Shown here: in pieces, positions 9,411 through 19,298 of the stretch | Position numbering within the stretch: the stretch's first letter is position 1 | How the letters are laid out: each line of letters begins with the position of its first letter | DNA from: Escallonia rubra | Lineage: Eukaryota > Streptophyta > Magnoliopsida > Escalloniales > Escalloniaceae | Assembly: GCA_033065855.1 (NCBI GenBank) | Contig: JAVXUO010001485.1 | Coordinates: forward strand, 62,001-126,000 | Direction of reading: 5' to 3' | DNA: 64,000 nt | The notes under the pieces: generated by a model | What the model was told of the DNA's origin: nothing | What the model saw: only the letters and a program-made list of their open reading frames with translations | The model's database searches: none | Translations under genes and position numbers: made by a program

Positions 9411-9654
9411 TTTAGTTTCTCCATTTGCTTTTATTTTCAGCAGTACTATCAAACATTTCTTCAATCCAGAAGCCTACAAAGAATTTTTCCAAACAGTGAA
9501 CTGATTACAATTGCGAACATCAAATATACATTTCGTCTAAAATAAGTCACAAAAGAAATAAGAACATAAATGGAATTACATTATTTTGATCTAAAAAAAG
9601 ATAATAATATCACCTCAAACATTACTCTCGACTATATATATATATATATTAAAA
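9411..9654. other. Unassigned junction sequence with (TA)n
   Basis: From about 9411 coat-protein similarity is lost. I see nothing recognisable until the TA run at 9634-9651. It may be decayed viral sequence or host DNA, so the right edge of the viral insertion is uncertain by about 225 bases. Confidence 0.5.
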
Positions 9655-10110
9655 GAATTGATTTGTTGCTCGTACAGACACCTTCAGTTAAGTTGCCTGC
9701 GCCCTCTGGTCGTCCATCCATCAAGGATGAATGGACGAGATCTAGCTTTTTTGAATAAAAAGTTGACCGCTATATTATGTAGCGGATGTAATTTAATCCA
9801 AAATGCCCCTACATACCCGTCCTTTATATGGATCAACAATCTTCCGTTACATAGTGTGACATACGACTTTTGATTTGACTTGTTGAAATCAACAATCTTT
9901 CGCTGCATAGTGTGGAGGACATGAACCGTGCCTCTAACACACATCAAATTTGCCCCTTCGTCTGCTAGATTATCTAGCGGACGATGGAGCAGTTGTCTTT
10001 TTTGAAACTCTTCTCGTCCACCACATAATGTGGTAGACGAGAGGTACCGCTGTATAATGTGGCAGACGAGAGGTATCGCTACATAATGTGGCGAACGAGA
10101 GTTATAAATA
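9655..10110 (+). repeat. Palindrome-bearing terminal repeat, copy B, with seven palindromes
   Basis: It begins GAATTGATTTGTTGCTCGTA beside (TA)n, homologous to the ends at 15300 and 1232. It then carries seven degenerate 19-25-bp palindromes at 9767-9785, 9843-9864, 9898-9920, 9960-9982, 10016-10038, 10046-10068 and 10075-10097, all variants of CCGCTACATTATGTAGCGG. The last two are only about 30 bases apart. A TATA-like TTATAAATA follows at 10102. Other copies have two or three palindromes, so this one is expanded. Confidence 0.7.
10102..10110 (+). promoter_or_regulatory. TATA-like box next to palindrome array
   Basis: TTATAAATA five bases after the last palindrome. It could be a core promoter driven from the terminal repeat. 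Evidence is positional only. Confidence 0.35.
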
Positions 10111-11058
10111 CAATGGACCCTAATTTTTTAAGTCTTCTTCCTTCTTCATTATCAAACTCAACGTCACATTCCAACACAATTATAAACTATTTATGTACCA
10201 AATTATGAATTAGAAAAGCAATTTAGCCAATTAAGAATTAACAAAACAAATTAACCAAATAATTAAGATGTTCCACCAAATCATCAATAATTTCTGCAAT
10301 ATAATTAAGGCAGACTCTTTCAATAAAGCAAAATAATCATATATTAAGATTTAGCAAAGCAAATTAACCAAGCATGTTTTTTGAATTTCTATAGAACCAA
10401 TTACTGAAATTCAACTAGAATGTAAATATGGATTTCTAGAATTAAACTAGAATCAAATTGCTTGAAATTAGTCAAGCAGAGAAAAGCTTACCTCAAATTC
10501 AAGAAATTAAGGCTGCTGTTGTTCATTGTTGAAGAATTGACGCCGTCACCAGAAGTCCTCGTCCTCCTTATCGGCGCCTACCCAGTAGAGCAGAGGGTTG
10601 CAACTTGCAAATGTTGGCAGAGTCCTCAGTCCTCCCAGTTGCCTGCAAAGCCTTCAGCCGCACAACTTGAGAAATGTTTCAGATCTAAGTGTCTGTCCGG
10701 CCAGCAGTCCGACGCCCGTTGGTCGTTGTCGTCATCGGTGTCTCAGTCCTAGATCACTTGGTGAGGTCGTCTCCAGTCTAGATCTGAATACGCTCGTGCT
10801 CGACCAGTGGCCGTCACCAGCGCCATGGCCTCATGACTGACGAGTCACGGGTCACGTAGAGAGAGAGAGCCACATAGGTAAGAGTCAGGGATGGGGTCTC
10901 GGGGAGAGAGAACTAAGAGGTGGGGTGCAATTGCCCAAAAAAAAAGTGTGCACTCGCCCCCCTAATTCCCACGTGGTTCCGGCCTTGGTTACCCATGACA
11001 TGACGACCAATTTGTTCTAGTAAGATTGATAGGCAAAATAAGAGGTTTACTGAGGACA
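10111..11058. other. No gene recognised
   Basis: AT-rich to 10460, then a more GC-rich stretch (10520-10850) with a short GA run at 10858-10868. Reading frames here are short and unlike any family I know. It may be the interior of the element that begins at 9655; I found no inverted end for it. Confidence 0.4.
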
Positions 11059-11063
11059 TCTAT

Positions 11064-14033
11064 TGTAACATCCCGGAATTTCCGGAACGTTAACACTCAC
11101 TCAATCGTTTACACTAAGACAATAGAACCCTCAACTCAACCAATTTAAATACATCCACCAGTCAGAGCAACTAAACCATCGAGTAATATAGTACTCTTAG
11201 CGTACTATCGTAGTTGAAACATCAAGTCTAACTCAAGAATTCTAAGTAACAATAATGACCCACGCAGGGGTTCTAATGACTAAGACTGAAATTTAAATTC
11301 TCTTTCAGTCAGCTCAGATCTAGTCCACCCCCAAAGCGATCTATTGTTGGTTGTAACCTGCGGAAAGGAAGTCAAAGGGGAGTGAGCTTTTGAGAGCTCA
11401 GTAAGGTCGCTCAAATGAAGAAACTACGAAACAATTACAGATGCAATTTATCAAGATTTTCAAAAAGAAGAATCATAACTAGTTCGATCAGACATCAATA
11501 CGATTTTTCAGATGCGATACAAACAATCACGAATACAATAACATGAGCAATTGCAAAGCCACACAGGCAGTGCAGGGTAATCACTTAGCAAAGCCACAAA
11601 GGCGATGCTCATTAACACTTTCCACCGGCTAGTCCATCAAGGCACTAGCCCACACCAATACACCGGCTAGTCCGTCAAGGCACTAGCCCACACCAATACA
11701 CCGGCTAGTCCGTCAAGGCACTAGCCCACACCAATATCCTCCAACATACACCAACTCCCCCAAAACACACCCATGCAGAATCTCATGTCAATATGCAGGA
11801 TGAAAACATTTCGATAATGCAACATGTTATTCAATGCTCGATTGACAATAATTAATGAGCATCGATAAGAATTTCAATAAACGTTTTAAGGCTCAATGAA
11901 AGGTTTATATGGCAAATAATGCGACTTTATCAAAATAACAGAATCCAAACGAATGGCGATAACAAATCAGAAAAATATCTATGAGAACAAATAGAGGAAA
12001 CTGGGTTTCAGAAGAAATCCCTTACCTCGGTCCAAGCTATGCACTGCTAAACAACTTCGATCCAAATCCTTTGAATTAACCTAGGTCAGGCAAATTATTT
12101 ATCAGAACACTATCCACACTAATATATTATAAACCTAATATAACTACCCACAACGTACTCATTTCTCTATCCGGAACGACGAACTTCAAAGCAGTTTCCC
12201 ACTCGGTCAACCTAACCCGACACTCGTCACACTCCGCGAGGCTCCGACACATCCCAAAATATTCTTATCGCTCATTAAGCATTATTTATAGCTTAATAGA
12301 GCATATGGGATAAAAATATATATTTTTGATTATTTTCGAATTAAAAATAATTTTCTTAAATACACTAAAACCACTAAATTTTCCATAATTGCTTCTAGCT
12401 GAAAATAAGGACTCATAATTTTTATAACAGCTTTAAAATATGTATAAAGATCATAGAAATTTAAATCAGAAATTAAAAAGGTACTAAAACTATTTTTAAA
12501 CTATTCGTTTTGCTAAAACCAATGCGATACGAAAACCATAGAAAATAAACTCCAAAAATTATCAAACTTTTTCTGAGTCTTTCTTATAGTATAAAAACAT
12601 TACCCTAATTTTTCCCAGAACATTTTCCGGGTTTAAGGTCCCCAAAAGAATTTTTACAATTTCAAGTTTACAGAAAATATTAAAAATACATACGATTTCA
12701 GAAAATTATGAAATTTTTACAGAAATTGTAATATTGTACTGAGAATCATCCTGTAAATTTTCAGAATTTTTGGACAATCGTACAATACCAACAGCCATGC
12801 GGTACAACTGTGCAAGCACAGTATACCACTCTACTGCACAGACCCAGCAAAGCTCATCCATCTCATAATTCCCTCTCTCTGCCAGAAAAGCCAATATTTG
12901 CCTTCACACGGACCCTCTTCAAGGCAGCCCCTTTTCTCCTTTTTCACTCACTAGCTCTACCATCAAACCATTGCCATAACACACAAAACCCAAACATATA
13001 CAAACCTCATAACCTATTTGAAACCATACCCACTGCATTCACTTCACATCTGTTGAGCAGCCTTGCTTTCCCCTTCAATCTCACGGCCAGCGCTAAGCCC
13101 ATACACACGGATGGAACGAGATATTTGCAGGCACCAGTTTGCGTGCTAGAGCTTCAAACTTTAAGCCTTCAGCTTATATGCTACAGTAGTTCAAACTAGT
13201 AAACTTCAATTCTCATGTACCATGCCAGTGGTGCCCATGACAGTTCCAAACATTTCACTGCCTTCGTCTAACCAAATATGTCCCTTTCCATGGCTGTAAC
13301 CAAATCTCACAGTTCCCTCGAACCCACACACATAAGCACACTACGCAGCCACCATGGCTGCGGTCACTTCACGCACACTCACAAACTCTCTCGGCAGATC
13401 CCAAAACACACACATAATTCAAACGTACAACCCACATGATCTCACGGTTCTCTCATGCATCACTGAGTCACTCCTGAAAACCCACGGCAAACTTATTCTC
13501 ATGGCCATACACCCAGATCCCTTCCCCCACAACAATTCACGGAGTAAACTAAAGGGAAAATAAGGGTTAAAAACTTACCAGAAAAACATAGCCGGAAAAC
13601 TCTTCCTTCGATCCCTTCTCTTCTCTCCCTGCCGTGCTCTTCTCTGAGAATCTCCAACCAGAGAACAAGATGTGGGGGAAACGGCCGCCGTAAAGTATGT
13701 GAGAATATATATAAAACCCTAAAAGACAAACTACCAAAACCCCCCTTCAAGTTTCGTTAATATTCCAAATATACCCAAAACTTTATGTTACTACTGAAAG
13801 GACTAAAATAACTATTTACAATAAATTAACGTACTAAAAAGATTTAACACTGTGTTCCATAATCCCGCTTAACTATTTGTCGCTAAAAGTTTACCCATAA
13901 AATTTTGGTCACGCTAGTCACTAAACATTTAATTTGCTGCTAAAAGTTGTTAGAAAATTTATCGGCGCTAAGAATAATATATTTTCACCGCTAAATTTTT
14001 TAAATAAATCGGAAAAAATATCGGGGTGTTACA
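11064..14033. mobile_element. Solo LTR, 2.97 kb, with 5-bp target duplication TCTAT
   Basis: It starts TGTAACATCCCGG and ends CGGGGTGTTACA, the classic TG...CA inverted ends of an LTR, and is flanked by TCTAT at 11059-11063 and again at 14034-14038. No primer-binding site, gag or pol lies next to it, so it is a solo LTR left by LTR-LTR recombination. The length suggests a long-LTR Ty3/gypsy lineage. In the reverse orientation TGTAACACCCCGAT is the start and a TATATATA motif near 13705-13715 could be its TATA box, so - orientation is slightly favoured. Frames such as 12810-13199 are not credible proteins. Confidence 0.85.
11623..11736. repeat. Three tandem 38-bp repeats inside the solo LTR
   Basis: Units 11623-11660, 11661-11698 and 11699-11736 share CACCGGCTAGTCCGTCAAGG and the following 18 bases. 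Only the first differs (T for G). Confidence 0.95.
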
Positions 14034-14090
14034 TCTATGGTTCGATACCTCAGGATCAATTTGGGAACGGTGCAAAAAATTTAGAGTGGT

Positions 14091-14760
14091 TGTATAGACA
14101 CCTCATTTTTGTAGGTATCTTTTAATTAATTAAATAATGGGCTTCCTTATTAATTAAAATGCATTATCAAGTATGGATTTAGTGATGTAATTTAATTATT
14201 TATTCCAATCTAGTTTTATTTAATTAATCTTGTCAAATTTAATTATCTAATCTAATCATACTAGTTTAATTGTTCAGTCCAGTCTTATTCGTCAGTCCAG
14301 TCTACTGCATTAGTTCAGTCCATGTAGATTAAATCTGATCCATGGTCTAGATTATCTTGATTGATGTTTTTTGTCTATATGATTTTGAAAAAATAATCTT
14401 TAAGTTATTCCTGATGTAGACATCAAATCAATTTATTTTATGGTTAAGAAATGACTTTTCTCGAATCTGGTACGTCTTGTTTGTGATTTCACAAATAATT
14501 AGGATCAGATAATGCCCTAAAATTCAATTTTTTTTAATTAATGGGGTGAACCGGCCGATTTTCGACTAACCAGCCAGTTAGTTGACTTTGGTGAATCTGC
14601 AATTTTATTAATTATTATGACTTATCTCTAGCCTTGCAAATTGGTACTGCCAATCTTATCACCATTATGCGACCCTAAGCACTATAAAAAAAAAGGTATT
14701 GGCCTTCATTTTTAGGAGGTCTCCAGTCCAAAAGATTTTTCTCTTTAGAGCTTGTACACC
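14091..14760 (+). mobile_element. Truncated Tat-type LTR fragment
   Basis: Similar, with gaps, to the 5' LTR at 38055-39356. Both share a TATAGACACC/TGTAGACACC start, repeated AATTAAT and TCCAGTC motifs, CCGGCCGATT-like text, a TATA box (CTATAAAAA at about 14683) and TCTCTTTAGAGCTTG. Similarity ends near 14755. It is an old, partial LTR of the same family. Confidence 0.65.
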
Positions 14761-15299
14761 ACCAGTCGGTCACTCCGTCGTCCCGTTGCCACCGATCGTC
14801 ACCACTGTGGCCCCGTCGCCACCGATCGGTTGCCACCGTCTGTCACTCCGTCACCTTGTGGTTGTTGGGTTGACTTTCAGTCAGTGGATCTTGATGCTTG
14901 TCTTGTGTTCTCAATGTGCATAATTGTTTTTTAATTAAAAGACGTTCAAATTGTTTTTTTTGTTGTTGATGGAAAGATGTTCAGATTTTTGTTAATGTAC
15001 TTTGACGAAGAACAATGAATTCTTTGACTGTTGGAGGTTAAAATATGTCTAATTAGTAGGAAATTAAAATCTTTTTATTCAAAAAAATAATTAATAAGAA
15101 ATTGATGATTTACCCGCGGGTGATACCTTACCTGCAAGCGTAGGGTACTAGTTCTCAAAAAGCCTACCCGGGAAAAATGAGGTAAAATTTATCCGACCCG
15201 TTTTACCCGTACCCGACCGGGTTTTACCCCTACCCGGCGGGTATACCCTTTTGCCAGGTCTAATATATATGTGTGTGCTTATATACATATACATATATA
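14761..15299. other. No gene; (TACCCG)-rich segment
   Basis: 14760-14870 is a CCACC/GGTCACTCCGTC-rich stretch. 15108-15260 contains many TACCCG and CCGGG units in both orientations, which look like clustered short subterminal motifs of a DNA transposon. No protein is recognised. Confidence 0.4.
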
Positions 15300-16515
15300 G
15301 GGAGCTGATCCGTTGCTCGTGCAGAGAACTTGAGTTAAGTTGCCAATGTCATATAACTGTACATATGCGATATGTTGACAATATTTTTTTTAAAGTCCGT
15401 CTCCTACATTATGTAGCAGATGATATTTTGACAAATATACCCCCAATTGAAGGCCCTATATTATGTATGTAAAGTATTCGTCCGCTATATAATTTAGTGA
15501 ACACTATTTAGAAAAAAATCTAGAAAATCTGCAAAGGCACACTCTTATTTTTTTTTCTCTCTTTCTCTCTTTTTAGAAAAAAAAACCCATTGCTCTTTCA
15601 TCTATCTCTAATCTATGACTTCCTCCGCCTCCCTAAACCCTACCTCACAGTAGAGAGAGTGACAAGGTTGATAACCTTGCTTCCTGAGCCTCAACATCCT
15701 CGGCACCACCGCCTCTGAGAACAACATGATCACCATATAAGGTTGATAGAGGTTCTCCAACTTGCCGACAAGATTGTCTCTTTTTCCATTAATGTTTTCT
15801 CCATATATTTTTTATTTAATTGGATTTAGAGATCCACGTCTGTTTAGATCAATTATTTCTCTTGCATGGACGTGTGGGGCGGGCAGAGGTTCGGATGGTG
15901 GTGGTGATGGGTTCATCGATGGTGGCAGAGTGGTGGTGGTTGTGGATGATGGTCATGCTGCCCAGGCTGAACAGTTGTGGGTTTCGAGGTTATGGTGGAA
16001 TGGCGCTGTGGTTTTGCCATGGCCGTTGTTCTTCTGTTTCATGTCGCCGCCTCCATTAGTTTGGGTTTGATTTGAGTTTGGTTTGATCTTCTCCAGATTC
16101 CTTATGTTTTTTTTGTGGGCTCAGAAACAATAGATTCATTTTGGTTCGTGGGATTCCATGGTCATTTCTGGAAGAGCACATAACAGAACAAACAGAGAAC
16201 ACACATAACACTGATAAGGTTTTTGGCTTGTAACATTGAAAATCAAAACAACACAGAGCACATAATGTGCCTTTGTAGATTGTCTGGATTTGTTTTCTAA
16301 ATAACGTCCACTACATCATGTAGGGGATGGATACTGTACCTATATAATATAAGGCCCTCAATTGGGAATATATTTGTCAAAATATTGTCCGCTATATAAT
16401 ATAACGAACGGACTTAAAAAAAACGTAAAGGAAAAATCTGGACCGTCCACAAATCGCGTATGATGGCGCTGTCAACTTAATTTAAGTTGCCTGCGCGGAC
16501 AATGGATCAACTCCC
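15300..16515. mobile_element. Complete element with about 245-bp palindrome-bearing TIRs
   Basis: The left end (15300-15545) and the right end (about 16265-16515) are inverted copies. Both begin GGGAGYTGATCCRTTG and share ATTTTGACAAATATA, AATTGARGGCC, the AAATC-rich step and CAAAGGCACA at the inner edge. Each end carries three degenerate palindromes (15398-15420, 15451-15472 and 15480-15502; 16306-16329, 16337-16354 and 16386-16410). The left flank is AT-rich, the right flank poly-C and (AC)n; no clear target duplication survives. The 720-bp core has a CT-rich leader and a GGTGG-rich stretch (15885-16020) but no recognisable transposase, so it is non-autonomous. Long TIRs suggest a Mutator-like element, but I cannot assign a superfamily. 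Confidence 0.72.
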
Positions 16516-16543
16516 CCCCCCCCCCCACACACACACACACACA
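16511..16543. repeat. Poly-C run followed by (AC)n
   Basis: About 14 C residues and then nine AC units between the palindrome element and the Helitron. Confidence 0.95.
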
Positions 16544-16814
16544 TTAGCTAAAAACCTGTGCTATGCACGGGAAGAGTGTTAGTTAAAATCCCGCGCTACA
16601 CGATAATAATATTAATTAATTATGAAATGAAATGAAAGATTGAAGGTCACGGGGTTGGATGGTTAGAGGTCATGAAGTTGAAAGTTATTTTGTGTGTAGT
16701 CAAAATTTAACACCTATTAAGTTTTATTTTAAAATTATAAGAATTAAAAAAAATAGGATTTAGGTTTAAAAGGCATAGAAGATGCCAACCAAATCCAAAT
16801 ATATATAGTATAGA
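16544..16814 (-). mobile_element. Small non-autonomous Helitron, 271 bp
   Basis: On the - strand the 3' end is a hairpin CCCGTGCATAGCACAGG (16555-16571, 7-bp stem), ten bases before CTAA, followed by T. The 5' end is TCTATACTATATATATTTGG, preceded by A. These match the Helitron rules: 5'-TC, 3'-CTRR, a hairpin about 10 bases inside the 3' end, and insertion between A and T. The TCTATC repeats at the 5' end leave its start uncertain by a few bases. Confidence 0.7.
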
Positions 16815-16834
16815 TAGATAGACATGTATCTATA

Positions 16835-17975
16835 TCTATACTACTTATAATGAGAACACATTTTTTATTTTTGGTGTAACATCCTTTTGGTGTTACACTG
16901 AAAGTGATTCCGGTGACAACACATGTCCAAAATGAGGGTAAAATCTTAAAATACCGTTTTGGTATTACATAACTACCTACCTATACTACTTATAATGAGA
17001 ACACATTTTTTATTTTTGGTATAATACCCTTTTGATGTTACATTGAAAGTGATTTTGGTGATGACACGTGTTCAAAATGAGGGTAAAATCATAAAATACC
17101 TTTTTGGTATTACATAACTACCTATCTATAATAGTGACAAGTGGCATTCCAAGAAAATCTTTTTAAAAAGTGACACAAAATAAAAATCCTTAATCGGTAA
17201 GTAACTATCTATAATAATATGTTTAGTTTTTTACAAGTTAAAATTCATCAGAAAATATAGTTAAAAAAGATCTAAATGCCAAGTTTGATACGTTAATAAT
17301 ATTTTGTTAGCTTATTTTTGGACACGTATGACTAACTTATTTTTCAGTTATTTAAAATTCATTTTACTGAATATGACGATAAACACGTATACATGATGTT
17401 TGATTTTTTTAAAACAAAATTTGTATTATTAATTTTATTTTGCACATGTATCACGTGTGCTGTAGTGACTTGCTATATATAAAGGGAAAACTTATTTTGG
17501 TGTAACATCTCTTTGGTCCTACAAACTACCTATCTAAAACGGTGACAAATGGCATTCCAATAAATTTTTTATAAAATGACACAAAATACAAATCTTTTAA
17601 TGATAAATAACTACCTATAAAGACATGTTTGGTTTTCATAATTTAAACTTCACTAAAAATATATAATTAAAATAAATTATAAAGCCCAACATATTACAAA
17701 AATAGCATATTGCTAACTTTATCTTTTCACATGTTTGGTTTTAACAATTTCATATTCATTAGAAAATTATAGTTAAAAGTAAATCTAAGTATCATGTGAT
17801 AGATAATATTTTGCTAACTTATTTTGCCATATGCATAACTAACTCATTAATCTGTAATTTAGATCCATTTTATTGAATGTGATAATAAATACTTATACAT
17901 AATACTTGATTTTTTTTAATAAAATTGATATTATCAACTTTATTTTTGTACATGCATCGCTTGTGCTACGGTGAC
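16835..17975 (+). mobile_element. Head-to-tail Helitron-like units
   Basis: A 145-bp 5' piece (16836-16980) is repeated at 16981-17125 (TCTATACTACTTATAATGAG start in both). The unit from 16981 to about 17473 is followed by a second, more diverged unit of about 500 bp ending near 17975. Each unit has the order GGTGTAACATC, CCTATCTA, GTGACAA-TGGCATTCCAA, GACACAAAATA, then a TGCAC/GTGTGCT hairpin-like end. Starts with TC after A and terminal hairpins suggest Helitrons in tandem; a clean CTRR end is not preserved. Confidence 0.55.
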
Positions 17976-18434
17976 GCGTAAACATAGATTTACATATTTC
18001 GATTGCAAACAATATTTATCTAGTCACGCGTGCCAATTATCGTTAGAGACTTAGGGGCCGTTTGACACGGTTTTTTTTTGCTTTTTTTTTTTTTTCAGTT
18101 TAAAAAATTGGAAAAATTAGGAGTGTTTGGTAACAATTTTTTTTTTCAATTTAAAAAGTGGCTTTTTAAATTGTAGAGTAAAAAAAAAAGAAGGAAAAAC
18201 TCTTTTTTTGTTTTCACTTAATTTTTTTTTTGAGACCTCTACCACAACTCACACACCGTCGCCCGACAGCCACCACCGGGCGGCGGTGGGCGGTGGCCAC
18301 CACCGCTGGCCGGAGGCCACCTCCGGCCACCACCTCCGACAGCCACCGTCGCCCGACAGCCACCTTCGGCCGCCGGCAACCATCACCGGGCGGCAGCCAC
18401 CTCTGGCAACCACCACCGCCGACAGCCACTGCTG
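17976..18434. mobile_element. hAT-like element, first copy of a 459-bp tandem duplication
   Basis: GCGTAAACATAGATTTACAT at 17976 recurs at 18435, exactly 459 bases later. Both copies then share GGGGCCGTTTGACAC, a T-run, TTTTCAGTTTAAAAAATTGG and a CCACC/CCGGC-rich core. Reading frames through the core (Pro/His/Arg-rich or Gly/Trp-rich) follow from the repeat and are not proteins. Confidence 0.7.
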
Positions 18435-19140
18435 GCGTAAACATAGATTTACATATTTCGATTGCAAACAATATTTATCTAGTCACGCGTGCCAATTATC
18501 GTTAGAGACTTAGGGGCCGTTTGACACAGTTTTTTTTTTGCTATTTTTTTCAGTTTAAAAAATTGGAAAAATTAGGAGTGTTTGGTAACACTTTTTTCAA
18601 TTTAAAAAGTGGCTTTTTAAATTGTTGAGTAAAAAAAAAATGGAAAAACCTCTTTTTGTTTTCACTTAATTTTTTTTTGAGACCTCCACCATAATTCACC
18701 CACCGCCGCCCGGCAGCCACCGCCGGCAGCCACCATCGCTGGCCGGAGGCCACCTCCGGCCACCGCCGCCCGACAGCCACCTCCGGCCGCCGGCAACCAC
18801 CACCGGGCGGCAGCCACCGCCGCCCGACAGCCACCTCCGGCCGCCGGCAACCACCACCGGGCGGCAGCCACCTCCGGCCACCACCGCCGGCAGCCACTGC
18901 CGGCGACTGTCGCGACAACCGCCGGCCGCTTGCCGGCGACCACCTCCGGCCACCACTACGCCCCACCACCGCCACCGCAAACCACCACAAAATAAAAAGT
19001 CAAAATAAAAAGGGTTATTAAATATAAAAAAAAAACGAATAAAAAAAAGGGTTATCAAACACCCACTTATTTTTGTAAAAAAAATAAAATGAAGCAGCTC
19101 TTTAAAATTGAAAACAAAAAAAAAGGCTCTCTCAAACATG
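18435..19140. mobile_element. hAT-like element, second copy with full GC-rich core and right end
   Basis: The second copy of the tandem unit continues past 18893. Its core (18700-18990) is built of repeated GCCGCCCGACAGCCACC and CCACCTCCGGCCACC-type units, with one roughly 65-bp block occurring twice (about 18765-18829 and 18807-18870). The right end reads in reverse ATGGCATGTTTGAGAGAGCC, a match in type to the left GGGGCCGTTTGACACAG. It ends about 160 bases before the VPS9 start codon. Confidence 0.65.
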
Positions 19141-19298
19141 CCATTGAAGAGTCATATAAGCCCACGTGCACAACCTACCAGTCGCATCAACTGTTATCAG
19201 GACAGTTTGCTCTGCAAATGCGAAGCTATGAATTTCATCCTTCATCAGGTCAATTCAATCTTCGAGGATTTCGACACATTCTCACTTCACTTTAGCAA
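19141..19298 (+). promoter_or_regulatory. Short 5' flank of the VPS9 gene
   Basis: Only about 160 bases separate the right end of the hAT-like element from the ATG at 19299. A CACGTG G-box core lies at 19163-19168. The promoter must either be this short or run into the transposon. Confidence 0.4.

Noticed and set aside
9767-10097. CRISPR-like array
   Set aside because: The repeats are degenerate palindromes with irregular spacing in a plant transposon end; no cas genes and a eukaryotic context.
12810-13199. 129-codon frame as a gene
   Set aside because: Lies inside the solo LTR, no family resemblance, composition like LTR sequence.
18214-18990. Long frames coding for Pro/His/Arg- or Gly/Trp-rich proteins on both strands
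   Set aside because: They run through a GC-rich tandem core of a transposon and are open in several frames at once, which is a composition effect.
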